Shown piece by piece: positions 47,910-61,429 of a stretch of DNA of 64,000 nucleotides. The translations under genes and the position numbers were made by a program. Every line of letters begins with the position of its first letter. Position 1 is the stretch's first letter. Source of the DNA: Isoetes taiwanensis (taxonomy: Eukaryota; Streptophyta; Lycopodiopsida; Isoetales; Isoetaceae); contig JAJEKV010000528.1 of the NCBI GenBank assembly GCA_021234155.1, forward strand, positions 30,373-94,372. The letters are read 5' to 3'. The notes beneath the pieces were generated by a model. It made no database searches. It had not been told where the DNA came from and saw only the letters and a program-made list of their open reading frames with translations.

Positions 47910-49910
47910 GTTTCAGAATAATAAAGGTATTAAAGGCTGTCTGGTTTTCTTTGCCACGGATTTGATAGCTAGAACAGCTAATGCACTGGAAAGATAAAGT
48001 TCCTTTGGATTGGAATGGCCACATAAGGTTTTGTAGTGCTGGAGTTTGGCAGTAAGATCTACATAATATTTTCGTACAAGGTAACTTGCATCAGATGCTT
48101 TAAACAACATGAATAACAGTAAGCGGGAAGAGTGTTTGACCACATCTTTTGCAGAGGAGCTTCACATAAATGATGATGAAGCTTAGTGTATGATTAACCA
48201 CCAGTTTGATATACACAAGCAAGAACTTGTTGCCATGGAAAAGCTGAGCTTCCCGGCTAATCTGTTTGAGAAATAAGTCTTGGTTGATTGAAAGGCTATA
48301 AGTTTGCAAGGATAAAAAATGCATCTCTTAGGAAAAGCAAGAGCGACTTAACAAGCAGACATATAATGAAGGAATTGCCTATGGAAAAAATCAGTGCTGG
48401 AAGAATGGACAAGCAGGCAAATGTTCAACAAGTGGAGCTGGGAACAGCACAATCAATTATGCTGCATGCCTTCAAAAACTCGAAGATGAGGACGTTCATC
48501 TAATCAGGTTTTTCATTTGAATTGAATGTCTAGTAACACACAAAACAAGGGAAGGGTGATACCATTATCTGCATGATCTGGATGATTGATCTTTTCATTC
48601 TCTATTATCATTAGCTATAAATACAGATCTGTCGCTGTGTTATGGAATTGGACCTTCTCTCAAGACAATGCATCAAGTTTTATCAGTAAAGATAGTATAT
48701 GCATGCTATGTATGAAATTAGAAGGTTCTTAAGATGCTTTTATACTAATACAAGTTCGAACTATTAGGGACTGACTACAAGTGGTGGATTGTGCTAACAT
48801 AGTGTAGTTAGAATATTTCAAGATTTGGGTTTTAAACATCGACCTTTGGACGTTTGATGTTATGTGTTGCCGCGAATCACTAAGATATTCATAGCCCTTA
48901 ATCGGAGCTCCTAATCGGCCTAACCGCTTTAGTTTAGGGTTTTGTAGCCTAACGATAATGCTCATCCGTGGTTGTGGACGAATTGGACATTTAGGGACAG
49001 CTTAGTATGAAAATCCATAAAAGGCATTCATCTACCGCAGAATGATTCAGGTTTTTTGGTAAAAGAAGCTCTTCAAAGCAACAACAAAGAAGGAGAAAAC
49101 ATGATAGCTATGGCATTTTTGAAGAGCAAGAAATGGAAAAATCCAAAATCCGTAATGCCGAAAAAGGATGAATGGCGCGGAGAATCCAAAATCCGCCACG
49201 ACATGGAAAAAGGATGTGGCAAATTGAAAATCCAAAACTAAATGCAAAAATGACCCGATAATAATATTGGGCATTAGTGAGCCCATTACTATTAAGTTTT
49301 TCCTTGAAACCTTCTGGAAGCGGGTTTTAATCCGGGATAGTAGGTCGGGCGCTATTTTATTGTCAGGTTGGCACCACTATTGGGCACCAAGACTATGCAC
49401 AATAATTGTAGAAAAGGAAAGGAGCTAAGGCCCGGATAGTGAGGAACCTCCGACCTAACCACCGTGGATAGAGCTGTGCAAAACCACGTACCGGGTGTTC
49501 TATTTCCATATTCGAAGTTCGTGCACCAAAAATGAGGGTTCATAATCACCCACCGACGTTGGAATCCACAATGTGTACAACCAAAGCCGCAGCAAGCATT
49601 CTCGCATGGCCAATTAAGCCAAATATAAGTAGGGTGCCGCATCAATAGAAACCAAGAAAACCTTCCTAAAAAAGGCTAACATACCAAACAAGGATGCGCT
49701 AGTCTCCTTTGGGAGTCTTCCATGCTACATCAAAAATGGGCCTTGGGCACAAGGGACAATAATTCTATTCCCATTCTATATTTCACAATTCTAGGTTTTC
49801 ATCATCTCCTCTTCCTGAGCTGCCTCTTTGTGTTTTGTCTTCCTACTTTTCCACCCTCCCATGCCCTTTTGCAAGGTACTTGAAATTTGTGGTTGGAGAG
49901 ATCTGCATGT
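47910..49910. other. Intergenic stretch without a recognised gene
   Basis: Only short frames were seen. The 48288-48503 plus frame is Lys-rich and not assigned. Near 49268-49300 'gggcattagtgagcccat' is partly self-complementary. Confidence 0.4.
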
Positions 49911-49924
49911 ACAAGTAGAAGCTA

Positions 49925-50260
49925 GTAATAGAATAAGCCAAGATGTGAAAGATCAATTGAAAATAATTCGAGAGAATTTAAATAAGGCCCAGAATGGATA
50001 AAAATAATATGCCAACCAGAAACGTCGCAAAATGGAGCATTAGAAAAGGGTGACATGGTATTTCTGTACATTACTCCTAAGCAAGGAACACTTAAGATTT
50101 TGAAGGCCGCAAAACCCCCTCCAAGATTTGTAGGACCTTTTAAGATTGTCAAGCGAAGATTGATGTCCTATATAGATTGGAGTTTCCAAAGAATGCTCAG
50201 GTTTATTGATGTGTTCCATGTGGGAAATATATACCAGCGAATTGTCATATTCTATGCTTG
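49925..50260 (+). pseudogene. Ty3/gypsy integrase C-terminal remnant
   Basis: The frame opens with DVKDQLKIIRENLNKAQNG, followed by 'YANQKRRKME'. Then come GDMVFLYITPKQGTLKI and PPRFVGPFKIVKRR, and after a frame change EFPKNAQVY and DVFHVGNI. This is the standard end of gypsy integrase: a helical 'A...M...ADK.RR..EF..GD.V.L' segment, 'L.PRF.GPF.I...', then 'L.VHDVFHVS.L'. Stops at about 49970 and the frame change show it is dead. No core integrase or LTR was found nearby. It may or may not belong to the same family as the 23-kb remnant. Confidence 0.75.
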
Positions 50261-50269
50261 AATGATGCT

Positions 50270-51380
50270 GTAGAACACAAATTGACCATTAAGTTATCAC
50301 AGATATTAAGGCAAGATGTTCGAATTTTTTTTGGCAGCATGCACTTTTAAACTTTCTCAGCGTCGCACTCGCTGCAATACTGTCTCATCTAGCATTCTTC
50401 TCAACTTATTCGTTTTGACCTAGAGTTGGAGCTATGAAAGCTTCAAAGGCATTTTCCAACTATGATGGCTTTAGGTCTTTCTTTTTTTCTTTTAAGAGGT
50501 CCTAAATGCTTGAATGTCTTTTGAGGTGAGCAATACCTAGTACCAGACTTAGGGTTTTATGTTTTGGCATTTGTGGTATCTATTATACCATTTAAACATA
50601 TTGGTGATCAGTTATATCTTGATTATTATGTATGGAGATATGGGATGAATACCAACATGTACTTTCATGCAATAATGATGATTTCCATGTGATGCAAGAC
50701 AATATATAAAGCTATAGTGTCACCTCTACTTGATTAGAAAGCTTCTAAATCAGGATGTAAAAGAAGTCTACCTCAAAAAAAAAAAAAAAAAAAAAGATAT
50801 AAAAAAAAGAGGTTGCGCACCCTTTGCAAAATAATGGCGTTCAAATGTTCTGGTGAAGGATAGACTTTCAGTTTATGATGAACTAAGATATATTTGGCTT
50901 TACAGATAAAACTAAATCTAAGCAATAAACAAATTTTGCATGTTTCTCCAAAACACAACCATATGCATCCTAAATAGTAGATTGAAAAAGAACAGTTAAA
51001 AGACACCAAAATACAAAGATAGCAAAGATGTTTAAAAGCAAGGTCAGCCAAGCTAAGTTTTAAACTTTGAATGAGAGCTCCATTTTTGAAGGGTAATTTT
51101 GAGTTTGCTATCTTCATGTTGAATAGTAATTTTTGAAGATTAGCGGTTAAAAGCCGGCAGTGCGTAAAAAACATTGTAGCTACGATCAAGTAGCACATCT
51201 TCTGTGCAAAGAGCAAAAGTTTATTACATATATTTCACATATAAAACTTAAAATCCTTCATGTCAAGCCTTAAATTTGAACATTGAAATAACATTCAAGA
51301 GTCAAATGAACAGCAAGACCAAAAAAAAAAATGCACCATTCAACCTAAAACATCCTCACAAATGTCACCTTGAATGGCAA
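50270..51380. other. AT-rich stretch without a recognised gene
   Basis: Contains a 21-base A-run (50775-50795) but no duplication that would prove a retroposed tail. No gene seen. Confidence 0.5.
50775..50795 (+). repeat. Poly(A) run of 21 bases
   Basis: Follows GAAGTCTACCTC and is followed by a second, shorter A-run. It could be the tail of a retroposed sequence on the plus strand; the body was not identified. Confidence 0.7.
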
Positions 51381-51387
51381 CCTTAAA

Positions 51388-51503
51388 AAGAATATGTAGC
51401 AAAATAACAGGGGGTTCCAGGGGAATTTGATATGGATGTAAAAATAACAATTCCTAGAAACCATAGACCATATATCCCTAAAACAATCGAATAAGTTGTT
51501 ATA
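51388..51503 (+). repeat. Dispersed repeat, plus-oriented copy
   Basis: Matches the minus strand of 36120-36237 over about 115 bp (see there). It shares the AATATGTAGCA word with the copies near 10.5 and 11.4 kb. Confidence 0.7.
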
Positions 51504-52429
51504 TAAAAAAAAAAACATAGATATGTACCCTGCTCGTATAGGATGCTCCCATCGTACAAAACTGGAGTTCATCCTCCGCCACTTCCGCCTATATGATATG
51601 AGCCCAACTCAAAATCCCATCCTTTCTAAATGCCGAAGAATTTAATGGGGAAGAATGGTTATGTCATTCATCCCTTCTCCTTGGGAACCTACCAAATGCT
51701 TTTAACCACGCCAACAAGGAGCATATAACATCAAATAACATATATATATCCATTCGGTGTGTCTCCTCACCATGTGCTAACATAACATCCTGTAACAACA
51801 ACACCGCCATATCAACATAAGGGGAATCCTTCCCCAAGGCTCACTTAGATCACCGATGATACGACCTGAGCCTCAAAATAATCAAAGGCAAAATCACACA
51901 AAGCTGAAAATTTGTTTGTCTTCATGTATTAATTCTCAACAACTCGTAGAAGTTCTCCGCTGCTAAGTTCATATACCATATTATCATGTTTATAGACTTT
52001 CTCAATTTCACTGGAAGCTGCATGTAGCTAATGCATTTATGTATGCTTTCACATAACCGGCTGGGGCTATACGCACAAAGTTTACCATTTTATGAAAATG
52101 CAAGAGATGCCAGAATCGTGCCGATGAGGTTACCCATTTTCATCGTACCTGTAATTTCTCAAGAAGAATGAAAACTCCCACTTTGGGATCCAAAATAGTA
52201 CCTTTAAAGTTTGCTTTGTTTGTGTTTGGGGAATGGCATCAAGGAAATGGAAGATATTGGGTTTAAACTAATTCCAGTAGGATCAATTATTAGATTTCAA
52301 ATGTTTAAAGCAAATGTCAAAAAGACAATGTGGTCTCATGGATTAGCTTGCGAACGCAAAGATGTGCTCAAAGATAGTGGAGTTGAGTTGCTTAAGTAGT
52401 AATGGATGAATCTAATGGTTTGCTGTATT

Positions 52430-52990
52430 GCATTTATCACGCTAGGCACAACATGGCCACCTTGAAAAGACCAAAACGAGCTTCCTTAGCAAATAGCATT
52501 TTTGGAATGCCACTACACCAGATCCCCCATAGAACGGACCCATGGTAGACCGCCGAGTATTCGATCCCTTGAATGTGCCTTGGGAAGCCCGAGACACCCG
52601 GTGCATAAATGGGCAGGAAGTGATCAATTGCTAAAACTCCAGACTCGGGCTGCCCTGAGCAAGTACGCCTGCTAGGTCCATAGTTAGCATCGCAGCGGTG
52701 TCCCGAGTCCAGTCCCATGGGGTGCCTATATGTGCAAGACTAGTGCAGATAATAATCAATTGTGCATGGTGGAGCAATACAGAATTGGATGCCTGTGACT
52801 TTGGCTAGTCGAGGAGACCCAGAACGGGCCCATGGTAGACCGCTCAGAGGTTCTTTTATAATCTTGAATCTGTAATGCCCCGATACCCATAAATGACCAC
52901 TATAAACGCCTCCTGCATCTGCTTTTGCCCAATGGGTTATGGGCATGTCCTGCTAGGGAATGCTGCTAATTCGCAGCACAACATGGTGTT
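52430..52990. repeat. GC-richer block with an internal 290-bp direct repeat word
   Basis: AGAACGGACCCATGGTAGAC at 52531 recurs at 52821 as AGAACGGGCCCATGGTAGAC, each followed by CGC. 'gcacaacatgg' marks both ends of the block (about 52445 and 52976). The composition differs from the AT-rich surroundings. Minus-strand frames here show no domain I recognise. Possibly one decayed element with repeated ends. Confidence 0.4.
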
Positions 52991-53002
52991 GACATTTCAA
53001 AA

Positions 53003-53425
53003 ATGCTACCACAGCCCTGCGTGTACATCATGGTGGGTTGTTCTAAATATCAAGTTTTGACATATGCACAAGGTTTTAGCCAAATGAGCCACCCTTTGCA
53101 AACCCTTCTTCACACCAGATGTTCTATTCATGCATTCAACACAATGGTACATGCATGTGCTATTGTTTTAAATTATGGATTTAAATTATATGTCGATGTT
53201 CTACCGTGTTCTCATGGCGGTAAAAATATTTTGGATGTTTCCAATTTTAGTCATGAGAAAAGTAGCGTTTCAAGAATCAAGAACAACCCAATTCTACATG
53301 AATGTTGTTACTATCCAAATTTACATATTGGCCTTCAAATAATCAATGCTAGGTATAAACCAATGAAAACGAATAGATTTGGCCCTTTTCTCCAAACTAG
53401 ATCATATGGTAATGGTCTTTCTTAA
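53003..53425 (+). CDS. Unrecognised open frame of 140 codons
   Basis: A plus frame closes with a stop at 53423-53425 and contains pieces such as MVHACAIVLNYGFKLYVDVL. No domain, signal or partner exon was recognised. It directly follows the GC-richer block and could be part of the same decayed element, or chance. Confidence 0.15.
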   Translation: MLPQPCVYIMVGCSKYQVLTYAQGFSQMSHPLQTLLHTRCSIHAFNTMVHACAIVLNYGFKLYVDVLPCSHGGKNILDVSNFSHEKSSVSRIKNNPILHECCYYPNLHIGLQIINARYKPMKTNRFGPFLQTRSYGNGLS

Positions 53426-53720
53426 AACATAAGATTATTTTATTGTCTTAAAGATATACCTTAAAAATACAACAAACAACATTCTCGCCATTTTGCCATT
53501 CAAGATAACTTTTATTTATTTTCAATGTGTTGCCTAAGACCTACTACATATAATTAAAAATATATTTTTTCTGATAATTGAAGAAAATTCACTTTCAAAC
53601 TTAGAAAAACATAACAACTACGATTGAACAATAGTAAGCCTAAATGAATGGTTCTAAGCTTAAATTTGCCCAAATAAAACCTAGTCTAGTCTTAAATAAA
53701 AAACCTTCCTAGTTAACTAG

Positions 53721-53866
<146 letters not shown>

Positions 53867-53869
53867 TAA

Positions 53870-56800
53870 TATTAGTTCCATCAGACTCTTGAGATTCATC
53901 CAATTCTTCATTTGATAAATGATCTTCCTTGTCTATACCGAGTTCTGCATTAAGATCTAAGGCATCACTAGATGCTTTAATCTCAACGCTGATGGAGGTG
54001 GTGCTTCTTGCTTCTGTCTTAGAGTTTATGTAGCTTGAGATTTATGAAAAGCTATGGAAGTATCTTGCTGCCAAGAATCTTTTTTTGGTCTTACCATCTG
54101 TACCAGAAAGAATTAACAGAAAAAACGAGAGAACACTGGAAATAAAGTAATAGTAAGTACCTTTTATTGTCTCTTGAAATGAGTTTACGAGAATGGCCTT
54201 CTATTCTAAATGCGCTTCTGGAATCTGGCCTTCTAGAATGGCCTACAATGATGCCCTTCTAGAATAGCTCTAACCATCTTTAGTTTTGCACTAAGCATTC
54301 TTAGTTCTACATGGAGGTTTTAGATCTAAAAAAAATGGGGGACATAACAAGCATCAAGAACAAAAATAGATTAAACAAAAAAGGATAGAAAAAAGGGAGG
54401 ATAAAACAGAAAGAAACAACGAGTCAAAATAGACCCCTGTAGCAAATTATTCATTCGTTCATTTCCCATCTCTTTTACAAGTTTAAATAGACCATCGCCC
54501 ACCTATGGAGACTTCATGTATTGGGCTAGCTTTGTTCCTTGGATCATTGTAAGTGCTCTGTGGATGGTGAACATAAATCTATTAGATTTGATGCAGGGAT
54601 GCTTGAAACAATGAAATAGAAAAGCAAACCTGAATTAGAACTTGTTTGAACTGTGCCATTGTTTAAAGACATTCCTAAACATATGGGTTATAAGAATTTA
54701 AGAACGAACAGAAATATATGCCATTTGTGGACTGATAAATGTTTAGGCTACCTAACAGAATAATCATCTTTATATTACTATAGATAATCTGACATACCCC
54801 AGAAATCTAACACCACAACTCACAAATTGGAGACTATATATATTGGACCTATATATCAGAAACGATGACAATTCAAAATCACAGATAATACTGCTAAAAT
54901 GGTAACAAGAATCCATTGATAAGAAATAGAGAACCCTTCTAGAGGGACGTGGTCATGGTATGAGGTCACGTACATTATTTTAAAGGTTCTTCTTTTGCTC
55001 GGCAGAGGTAAGTGACGCTTAGATTTCTTCATCAAGGCTTTGGTCGCGACATAATTGTGTCTAAACCTTACTACATAGCAAGTTCAATACAAAGAAGTCA
55101 AGAAAGTAAGCCAGTACGACGATGCTGGCTTATTGAGACGAGAAACATTACAAGATGCTGTATATTATCCCGAATTGATTACGTGAATGCCACAGTGGCA
55201 AAGTGATCTATTATTGAGCAGATTTTGCATGAGAGAAAGAACCCACATACAAAGATTCAAAGATGCAACAATGATACAATCATTGTCACTGAAGAAGATC
55301 CATTAACCCCTTTTTCTTCCCTAACAACTCTTCCATCCTTTCATCTGAAATAGAAGCTGCAAATAAGTCAGCATGGGAAATGGCTTAGGTCTTTAGATTA
55401 TGCAAGATCTCAACGTTCTCCCAAAAAATAGTAGTTTAGTGGTGTAGATCATTGAGATGCCCCGATGATGACATACAAACTATTCAAGTTTTCATTTTCC
55501 TACAGAGTAAACATAGCTCGCCCATGTAAACATGCCAGATAGATCTGCACCATCGCCAGAAGGACCCCAGATTTTGTTGGAAAAATACCACCTAGGATGT
55601 AGTACAGTCTACTATCTCGTGCCTCAAGAAATGTGCTAGTACAAAGTCCATATTAGAAGGTAAGTTGATCCATCATAGAATCATTCAAAATGGTCTAGCA
55701 TAAGAGAGGTTTTCAATTAATCATGTCGTCCATATATATGGAAAATGGAGTTGTAAGCGTAAGGAAGGATCGGGCCGAGCTGAGCCGCCTTAGCCTACTA
55801 TCGCTGGGTAAAGATATAGATTGATAGTGGTCCCCCGCAAAACTCGGGTAGATCCCTCGTGCTTCCTTCTTCGCCTTAGATCAAATATTCCATCACGCTG
55901 CTCACACAACGATCGTGTCAAAGTAGAAACTTAAAAATTCAGAAAAAGGCACACCGTATGATTTAGCAAGGGTCACGTTTCGCAATAGATTTAGGCACAC
56001 ATATAAACAAGATAAAAATATGTTTTCAAGCATTAGGCTTTAGCAACATGTGAGTATCAAGAATTTAGGATTGATGTCATTAGATGCTGGTAATTGGCAT
56101 TTGTGGTAAATTATTGTGTTTTGAAGACTAACTTTGTATTTGGTGATTTTTTCTTTGTATTTTCAAGCAATATTTTTGGTTTTGCCTTCGGACGTCCTTC
56201 ATTTTTTTTGCATAAAAGCTTGTTGCAAAATTGAATTGCGTAATCACAACATACATTTTTGAAACCTGTAAGTAATTTTAGTGTTGCAAAATAAACCTTA
56301 GGAGATTTTAGAAGTGTTGGTTGTAGACATTAATGGATGCATGCAAGTCCTTGAACTCAAAACATGTAAGAGTGTATAGAAGTTGATTCTCTTCTCCGAT
56401 GGCTTTCAGGATAATTTTTTTTTCATTGGAACCAATTATTCAATGATGAGGGTGTTTTGAAGAAGATTATTTGTTACGTAGTAAATTATAAAGGGTATCC
56501 TCTATAGTGCTTGAAAGGTATAATTGATCGTTTCAAGGTTATTATTAATTTTCTGAAGTGTCCACTATTTGAGGGCGTGTTAAATCATTTCCTATATAAG
56601 AAATATAAGGAGCAACGTTTTGCTGTAACACTATTGTAAGCGTATATCAATAGTGAATGCAGAAAATGTGGGAAGCAGATCTCTTTAAAACAAGATCGAA
56701 CGAATAATAAATTTGGAATTGACAGACATACTAAGGTCGTTAATGTGAAACACATGATCACAAGAGGATGGAACACCATGCAATCAAGATTCAAGCATCC

Positions 56801-58330
56801 TACTTATCAACAACGTCACTAAGATTTTTGACTCACATATAGTTACAATATCGTAAAATTGATTTTCTTTTTTGTTATTTGGTTCACAACAAATGTTGCA
56901 TTACTAAATACAATAAGATGGATACAAATTGTCAAATTACCCTAGGGTTTCCAAATTTTGTGGAGTTGTTGCAACCGATGTTGTAGAATCACAGTCTATG
57001 TCAGGGACAGTCCCATTTACCAAGAGGGTGGCAATAATAGTTCTCACAGCAACAAAAAGAGCCAAGGAGAGTGAGTTGGATCTTAAGTGCATTGGATCTT
57101 CGTATCAATACAAAGATGTGAAAAATTTAACTCCCATTCCCACGTAGGAAAACAGGTTACTAAAAGCACATTAAAAGGAGGTATTCAAGTTGTATTTTAA
57201 AGAAAAGTGTGTGCGAAAGAGACCGATGCCTCCCTAACCATCAAACCTGATGAAAAGCTTTTTAGGTATGACAAGCTTCCCTCGGGATATACTTGTAAAA
57301 TGAATGAGTCCGTCAAGAGGCTTTTGACAAGATAAGTTAAGTCATCGTGAATCCACCTTGCTTAAACCTTTGATCCATCAAAACCTTTTCAAGCTTATAT
57401 AAGCATTTAAAAAAAGAGCCGCAGGGTAGCTTTGCTACAGAAGGCATGATCATCACCTTTTCAAGTAAAAATTTGGTCGAGACATGTAAATTAGGTACTC
57501 TAGACTTGAGAAAAGTGCAGGTTGCTCTTATATTTTACGATAGAAAGGCAAGGTCACATCTTTCAAAGCAGTGAGATTCAAGTCATGATGAGGCAAGATT
57601 CCATGTCCCGCTTTTTGTTAAGATAAATAAATGGGCTTGCAAACTCAGGACCTACAACTTGAATGTAAAAGTAATCAAAACAATCGATGATCCTAGTGCA
57701 TATCTTCCTTATACTCTGTTTAAGCATGAGGACCAAGAAGGTTTGGAAGAATTTGAAAGCAATAACAATACTAATTTGGTTGTTTATCTCCCGGTCTTGT
57801 GAATCTCTCTCAACCATGGGATGCGTAACATTTGCAAATGCTATCCTAAATGCCGCCCATATTTACTATTCTTGATAATAGTGGTCCAAACATTATATAT
57901 ATGATTAGATTCTAGTCATCATACACATGGGGCAAAATAACATAGGTTGCTGGGGCAGAGATGTGTCGAGATAGGAAGGATGGTGGGTTAGGGCCGCAAA
58001 GACCCATTGACCCAAGAAAGAGCTTTCATGACAAAATTTGTATGGAGGGCCATTCAACACGAAACATCCCCCACCTTGGAGTTTGTATGGTATTGGCTTA
58101 AGCAAGGTAAGATAAAAGGTAGACCATGTACTCCTAGAATGAGATTGCATCTTACTTCTACAGGTTTAAAATGGGCCCAGGCACTTCGCTTGTAATGAGA
58201 AAGATATTGGGAGCTTGGTAGAAATTACAAGATCTTTTTAACCTAATGAGATGCCCCATGGGAGGTGGGGGCTTGAGCTTATTTCAAAAAATATACATAT
58301 ATGGGATAGAGATCTACTTCCATTGGCATT
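53870..58330. other. AT-rich stretch without a recognised gene
   Basis: Short frames at 55012-55206, 56929-57147 and 58007-58195 (plus) were read and show no known domain. Nothing else assigned. Confidence 0.4.
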
Positions 58331-58333
58331 GGT

Positions 58334-58860
58334 CACTACAAGAGGATAGGCTTTTGTGTCAAGCCTGCGTCTCACTACCTTTTTAAGGTTAAATTCCATT
58401 TGTGTCGGAAGCTTGAAAGTGACACAAATTAATTTGATTGGCCAATACTTGTCAAAAGTATAGTTGTGTCAACAACAACGTCATTTTTGTCACATATTTG
58501 TGTCAAAATTTTATTAATTTTAGATTAGCATTTGTAATGACGATTACATCATGTATTATTGAAAGGATTGTGGCATAATTTAAGTCAAGAATAACAATAA
58601 GTTTATGTCCACTATAGCATCGCTTAGTTCTAAAGTTTTGAGTCAATTTTGTAATGTTTTTGTGTCACATATTATGATAGCTTTCGGTCACCTTTTGTAA
58701 AACGTTTTGTCATTTTACCAGTATGGACACATACGGCAATTTTATATCAATTTTCTATTATATGTTGTGGCACTTACGTATTATGATTGCATCAAAGAAG
58801 TGTCAATATAGTGACATTGTGAATTAGAAATGCATAGACATCTTGACGCCTTAAAGGGGC
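58334..58860 (+). repeat. CACTA terminal and subterminal repeat region
   Basis: Begins CACTACAAGA, the plant CACTA terminus. Within about 500 bp there are at least eight TGTGTCA-type words in both orientations (for example GTGACACAAATT at 58431 and 'tttgtcacatatttgtgtcaa' style near 58490). Such arrays bind the element-encoded TnpA-type protein in En/Spm. Confidence 0.8.
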
Positions 58861-59838
58861 TAAGTCCGACACAAATGTGCCACTAGCTAGTATGAGGAAA
58901 ACAACATTGCAAATAAACATTTTATAGTATTCAATTAGGCGGCACACCATGCATACCCTATTAGACCTTGACTTCAACCTCAATGCACACCATACTATGC
59001 ACACCTTATTACAAACTATTAGTGCATTCTATTTAATGATCTTGCGAAGCTTTGGAAAATGAAAAGCATCTCACCCTTAAAAGACAGTTCAAGAAGATAA
59101 GTAGGGACACCTTGAGGCTTGGGAGCATTGGTGGCCTATCATTTACAAGTTCCCAAATTATACACATATGCATATATATTCTTAGGTGTTATACAACTAA
59201 ATAAACTACAAGAAAAGCAATTTAGAGCGAGACTTTTACATAATATTCAACATAATTGTCATAAAGCGTTGAACTGGTCTTCAATATCATGCTCAATATC
59301 GTCTAACTCATTATCATCCAAATGCAAGCACAAATTTGTACCCAAATTAAAACGTCAAGCTATTCATAAAATATCTAAACCCAATTTTACAAAGCATTAA
59401 GATTAGATTGGTCATTGATGTCATGCTCAATGTCGTCTAACTCATCATCATCCAAATGTAGATGTAAAGTCCTGTGTGGATGAAAATGTGAATCAATACT
59501 TGAAAGTTCTTCATCTTCAATATAGTCCTCATCATCAATGCCACCGTGACTTATTTGCACAATATTTTCAACCTCTTCTCGTGGAGGGAGATCAGTGGAG
59601 ATCATGAAAAATGAAGCTAGCATCTTCATCATCGAAATTTTCATGGAAATAAGATGCTTTGAGGTAACCTCATTATCCGCCTCCTCGCCATCTCCTCGTA
59701 AATGTGACATCACCTTCAACAAAGACGCGATCTAGCACATCAAGTTCATGTTCTGCCGCAGACATGACATCTTCCTCGCTACATGACTTGATTGTCCATC
59801 ATCGCCATCGATGTTGGCTCGATATCGCTTTGGTAGAT

Positions 59839-60220
59839 GTGGGAATTCCAAACACACGATCACCTAGGGTGGGAATGTATCACAATCCACCAATTATTGT
59901 TGTCGTGGATTTGGATGAAAAAAGACTTGCTCAACCCGATTTGGGAAAAACAAATGGCTCGGCCCATGTGGGTAGCACTTTTGTGGAATCAATCTCCACA
60001 AATCCGAAGCATGTGTCCTAATTGTTTTCCCCCACCTATACAACCTTGAACCACGTGCTTTCAATACATTTACGAAAAGGTTCGATAGTTTAACTCAATG
60101 ATATCCGATATGGTTCCAACATAATATAATTCATCATCAATGGGGTTACGATCCCATCGCTTTGCTTGACTCCTTTGTTCAAATTGTGCCACGATTCCGT
60201 GAGTCAAAGGTGATTCTCCA
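59839..60220 (-). pseudogene. CACTA transposase region: DUF4216
   Basis: The minus strand reads DDELYYVGTISDIIELNYRT, then GFVEIDSTKV and EPFVFPKSGQASLF-like text, then WYIPTLGDRVFGIP. This matches the DUF4216 pattern found C-terminal in plant CACTA transposases: 'YYG.I.DIIELDY', 'F..V......L.DPF..A.Q..QVFY..D', 'W.VV'. A frame change or stop interrupts the middle, where ELNYRTF gives way. The acidic stretch further towards 59400 (EDYIEDEELSS) is the likely protein tail. Confidence 0.7.
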
Positions 60221-60639
60221 TTTATCAACCTTACTAATACGAAAAGTGTTGCCCATATGCCCACATGGATGTATGAAATCGCGCCTAATATGAAAGCATT
60301 TTTAGTGAATTATATAGTTTATTGTATAAAAACATTTAAATTACATACCTTTCTATTGCATCCAATGGCAAGCTCATAATCATCATGGAAGCAGGTTTTG
60401 TCCACCATCTCTTTGTATCGTGCTTCTCCCTTTGCAATTTCATACATGTCTCGCCAAGATTGCGGAGACTCGTTGTGTTATTCAAGACAATGGCACGAAA
60501 CATCTCATCATTTAGATTCCTTTCCACACCTTTGCCTTGTAGAACTTCGATATAATCTCATCTGCTCTTTTTCCTCCCACATTTTAAGGCCATCTGGATT
60601 GCATGCAATCGTCACATCATTCAGAAATAAAGTGTTTCT

Positions 60640-61400
60640 TGTATGAGATGGCCCTTCGCTATACACCCTTCTGGCCTAGCCATTTCATTTAACAAACCCT
60701 TTGAGCACTTTCATATATCGCCGAGAAAGAACATCCATCGTGTAGGAGCAGGACCTGCTAATTTGATCTCATTTGGAATATGAATTAATAGGTGCACCTA
60801 TGCCAATAATATCATTGCATTAATATCATCAGATCTATACATAATATAAGAAAAAGAAGCATAGTGAGAAAGATTTAAGGAAAGGACAATATAATACTTG
60901 TAGATCTAAAGCTCGTGAGGAAACTCTTTTTCTCAATATCACATAATAGTAAAATGGTCTCCTCCTCCATCTTTGGAATGTCAGAGATATCAATTTCCTT
61001 CAAAGACACCCATCTCACAAATTTGCCTAAACGATATATAATATTCCTTATAGCTGGTGTCAGATAGCTTCCAATGGCACAAGGAAGCACATGCTACATC
61101 CACAACAAATAATGGTTTAATACATGAAAATATTTTCAATAGTCATGCAACAAAAACTCATGATAAAATATACAGAAACTTATGCGGTCCATGTGTCTTG
61201 AGACCACTGAGTTTTCCATCTTTTGTAAATGCTTTTTGTAGAGAAGCACCATGTCCAGTCGGTGTGCGAATATTTTGTATTCTCCTATGCATTGTGGCAA
61301 GCTGTTGTTTCTCTAACACCCAAGCACCCTTTTTCCATTTGAGTCTTCTAGCCCTCTCAATTGGCCAATATTCTCTTTTTATTTTTTCTTTCTTTAAGAT
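60640..61400 (-). pseudogene. CACTA transposase region: DUF4218
   Basis: The minus strand reads WVLEKQQLATMHRRIQNIRT, then DGKLSGLKTHGPHKF, and after a probable short intron HVLPCAIGSYLTPAIRNIIY. It continues DIPKMEEETILLLCDIEK and ends MDVLSRRYMKVLKGFVK. These are the DUF4218 landmarks: 'GLKSHDCH', 'LLP.AIR..L...V...I..L..FF', 'L...I...LC.LE', 'R....LK.YVRN.A'. Premature stops follow LKGFVK. The intron acceptor GTGGATGTAG before CATGTGC appears intact. Confidence 0.8.
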
Positions 61401-61429
61401 CCTCTCGGGCTCCTAATCTCTCCCATTCA

